From: Caulobacter sp. | GTDB taxonomy: Bacteria; Pseudomonadota; Alphaproteobacteria; Caulobacterales; Caulobacteraceae | Length of the DNA stretch: 61,740 bases | Direction: 5' to 3' | Assembly (NCBI GenBank): GCA_030678995.1 | Contig: JAUXTQ010000041.1 | Coordinates: forward strand, 1 to 61,740 | Shown here: positions 61,614 through 61,740 of the stretch, in pieces | How positions within the stretch are numbered: position 1 is the first letter of the stretch | Layout of the letters: every line of letters starts with the position of its first letter | The notes under the pieces: generated by a model | What the model saw: the letters and a program-made list of their open reading frames with translations, nothing else | Told to the model about the DNA's origin: nothing | The model's database searches: none | Position numbers and translations under genes: made by a program

Positions 61614-61740
61614 ATGAGTCGAGCCCCGACGCCCGCCAAACGGCCCGGCTGGCAGTGGACCGAGTACTGGCGCGGCGGTCACCCCGAGGTCATGACGATC
61701 GGCGCGGGTCCGGGCCGCGAGGCGTTTGACGCCGCGTCGG
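61614..61740 (+). CDS. Partial protein of unknown function (runs off right edge)
   Basis: The frame starts at the ATG at 61614 with AAGGAG 6 nt upstream and TATAGT at 61571-61576 as a possible -10. Only about 42 residues are visible (MSRAPTPAKRPGWQWTEYWR, then GGHPEVMTIGAGPGREAFDA). The W-x-x-YW segment recalls some methyltransferase N-termini, but this is too short for an assignment. Confidence 0.55.
   Translation, partial: MSRAPTPAKRPGWQWTEYWRGGHPEVMTIGAGPGREAFDAAS

Overview
The window is GC-rich chromosomal DNA with overlapping, operon-packed genes. It looks like an alphaproteobacterium of the Caulobacterales, of Caulobacter or Phenylobacterium type. The reasons are a DivJ-like histidine kinase, a MucR/Ros regulator, a perfect CtrA box (TTAA-N7-TTAA), two DUF2336 proteins, a DUF6456/DnaA-domain-IV pair, an A-type RNase P RNA, and a large TonB-dependent receptor next to an S9 peptidase. 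I cannot name the species.

Layout. (1) 14552 down to 1, minus strand: the division and cell wall (dcw) operon mraZ-rsmH-ftsL-ftsI-murE-murF-mraY-murD-ftsW-murG-murC-murB, with start/stop overlaps at most junctions. A secreted M28 peptidase follows murB by 8 bp and runs off the left edge. Three TGGGN boxes at 10-bp period lie upstream of mraZ. (2) 14803-15216: rnpB. (3) 15.3-18.9 kb, minus: N-acetylmuramyl amidase, DMT exporter, DUF3052 protein, lipoprotein, enoyl-CoA hydratase. (4) 18.9-19.6 kb: a long inverted repeat, then a region that folds like a structured RNA, directly upstream of a three-gene ABC importer (19588-22113). (5) 22-28 kb: secreted proline-rich protein, DUF2336, two small TonB-C proteins, a TPR-like protein with a CtrA box upstream, and prfC. 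(6) 28-32.5 kb: Abi-like protein, Zn-metallopeptidase, small hypotheticals.

(7) 32.5-39.4 kb: a signalling and cell-cycle block with the DivJ-like kinase, a divergent short kinase, SufE, the DUF6456/DnaA-IV-like pair, a PAS protein, MucR and a second DUF2336 protein. Two palindromes sit at upstream regions here. (8) 40-48 kb: oxidative catabolism (two-way cluster of crotonase, cytochrome P450, GMC oxidoreductase, acyl-CoA synthetase, MaoC hydratase), with a toxin-antitoxin pair between crotonase and P450 and a GH19 lysozyme-like gene near its end. (9) 48-54 kb: CsbD, trypsin-like protease, oligopeptidase B, GNAT, tRNA-Gln, tRNA-Pro, SppA. (10) 54.3-61.7 kb: TPR-sulfotransferase, then a divergent TonB-dependent receptor and S9 exopeptidase that suggest peptide uptake and breakdown, ending in a partial gene.

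The best candidate for something undescribed is the structured RNA at about 19216-19503. It has a closing stem, several internal helices, three strong GNRA-capped hairpins, and a position 85 nt before a transporter gene. It may be a riboswitch-like leader, but I could not match it to a known family.
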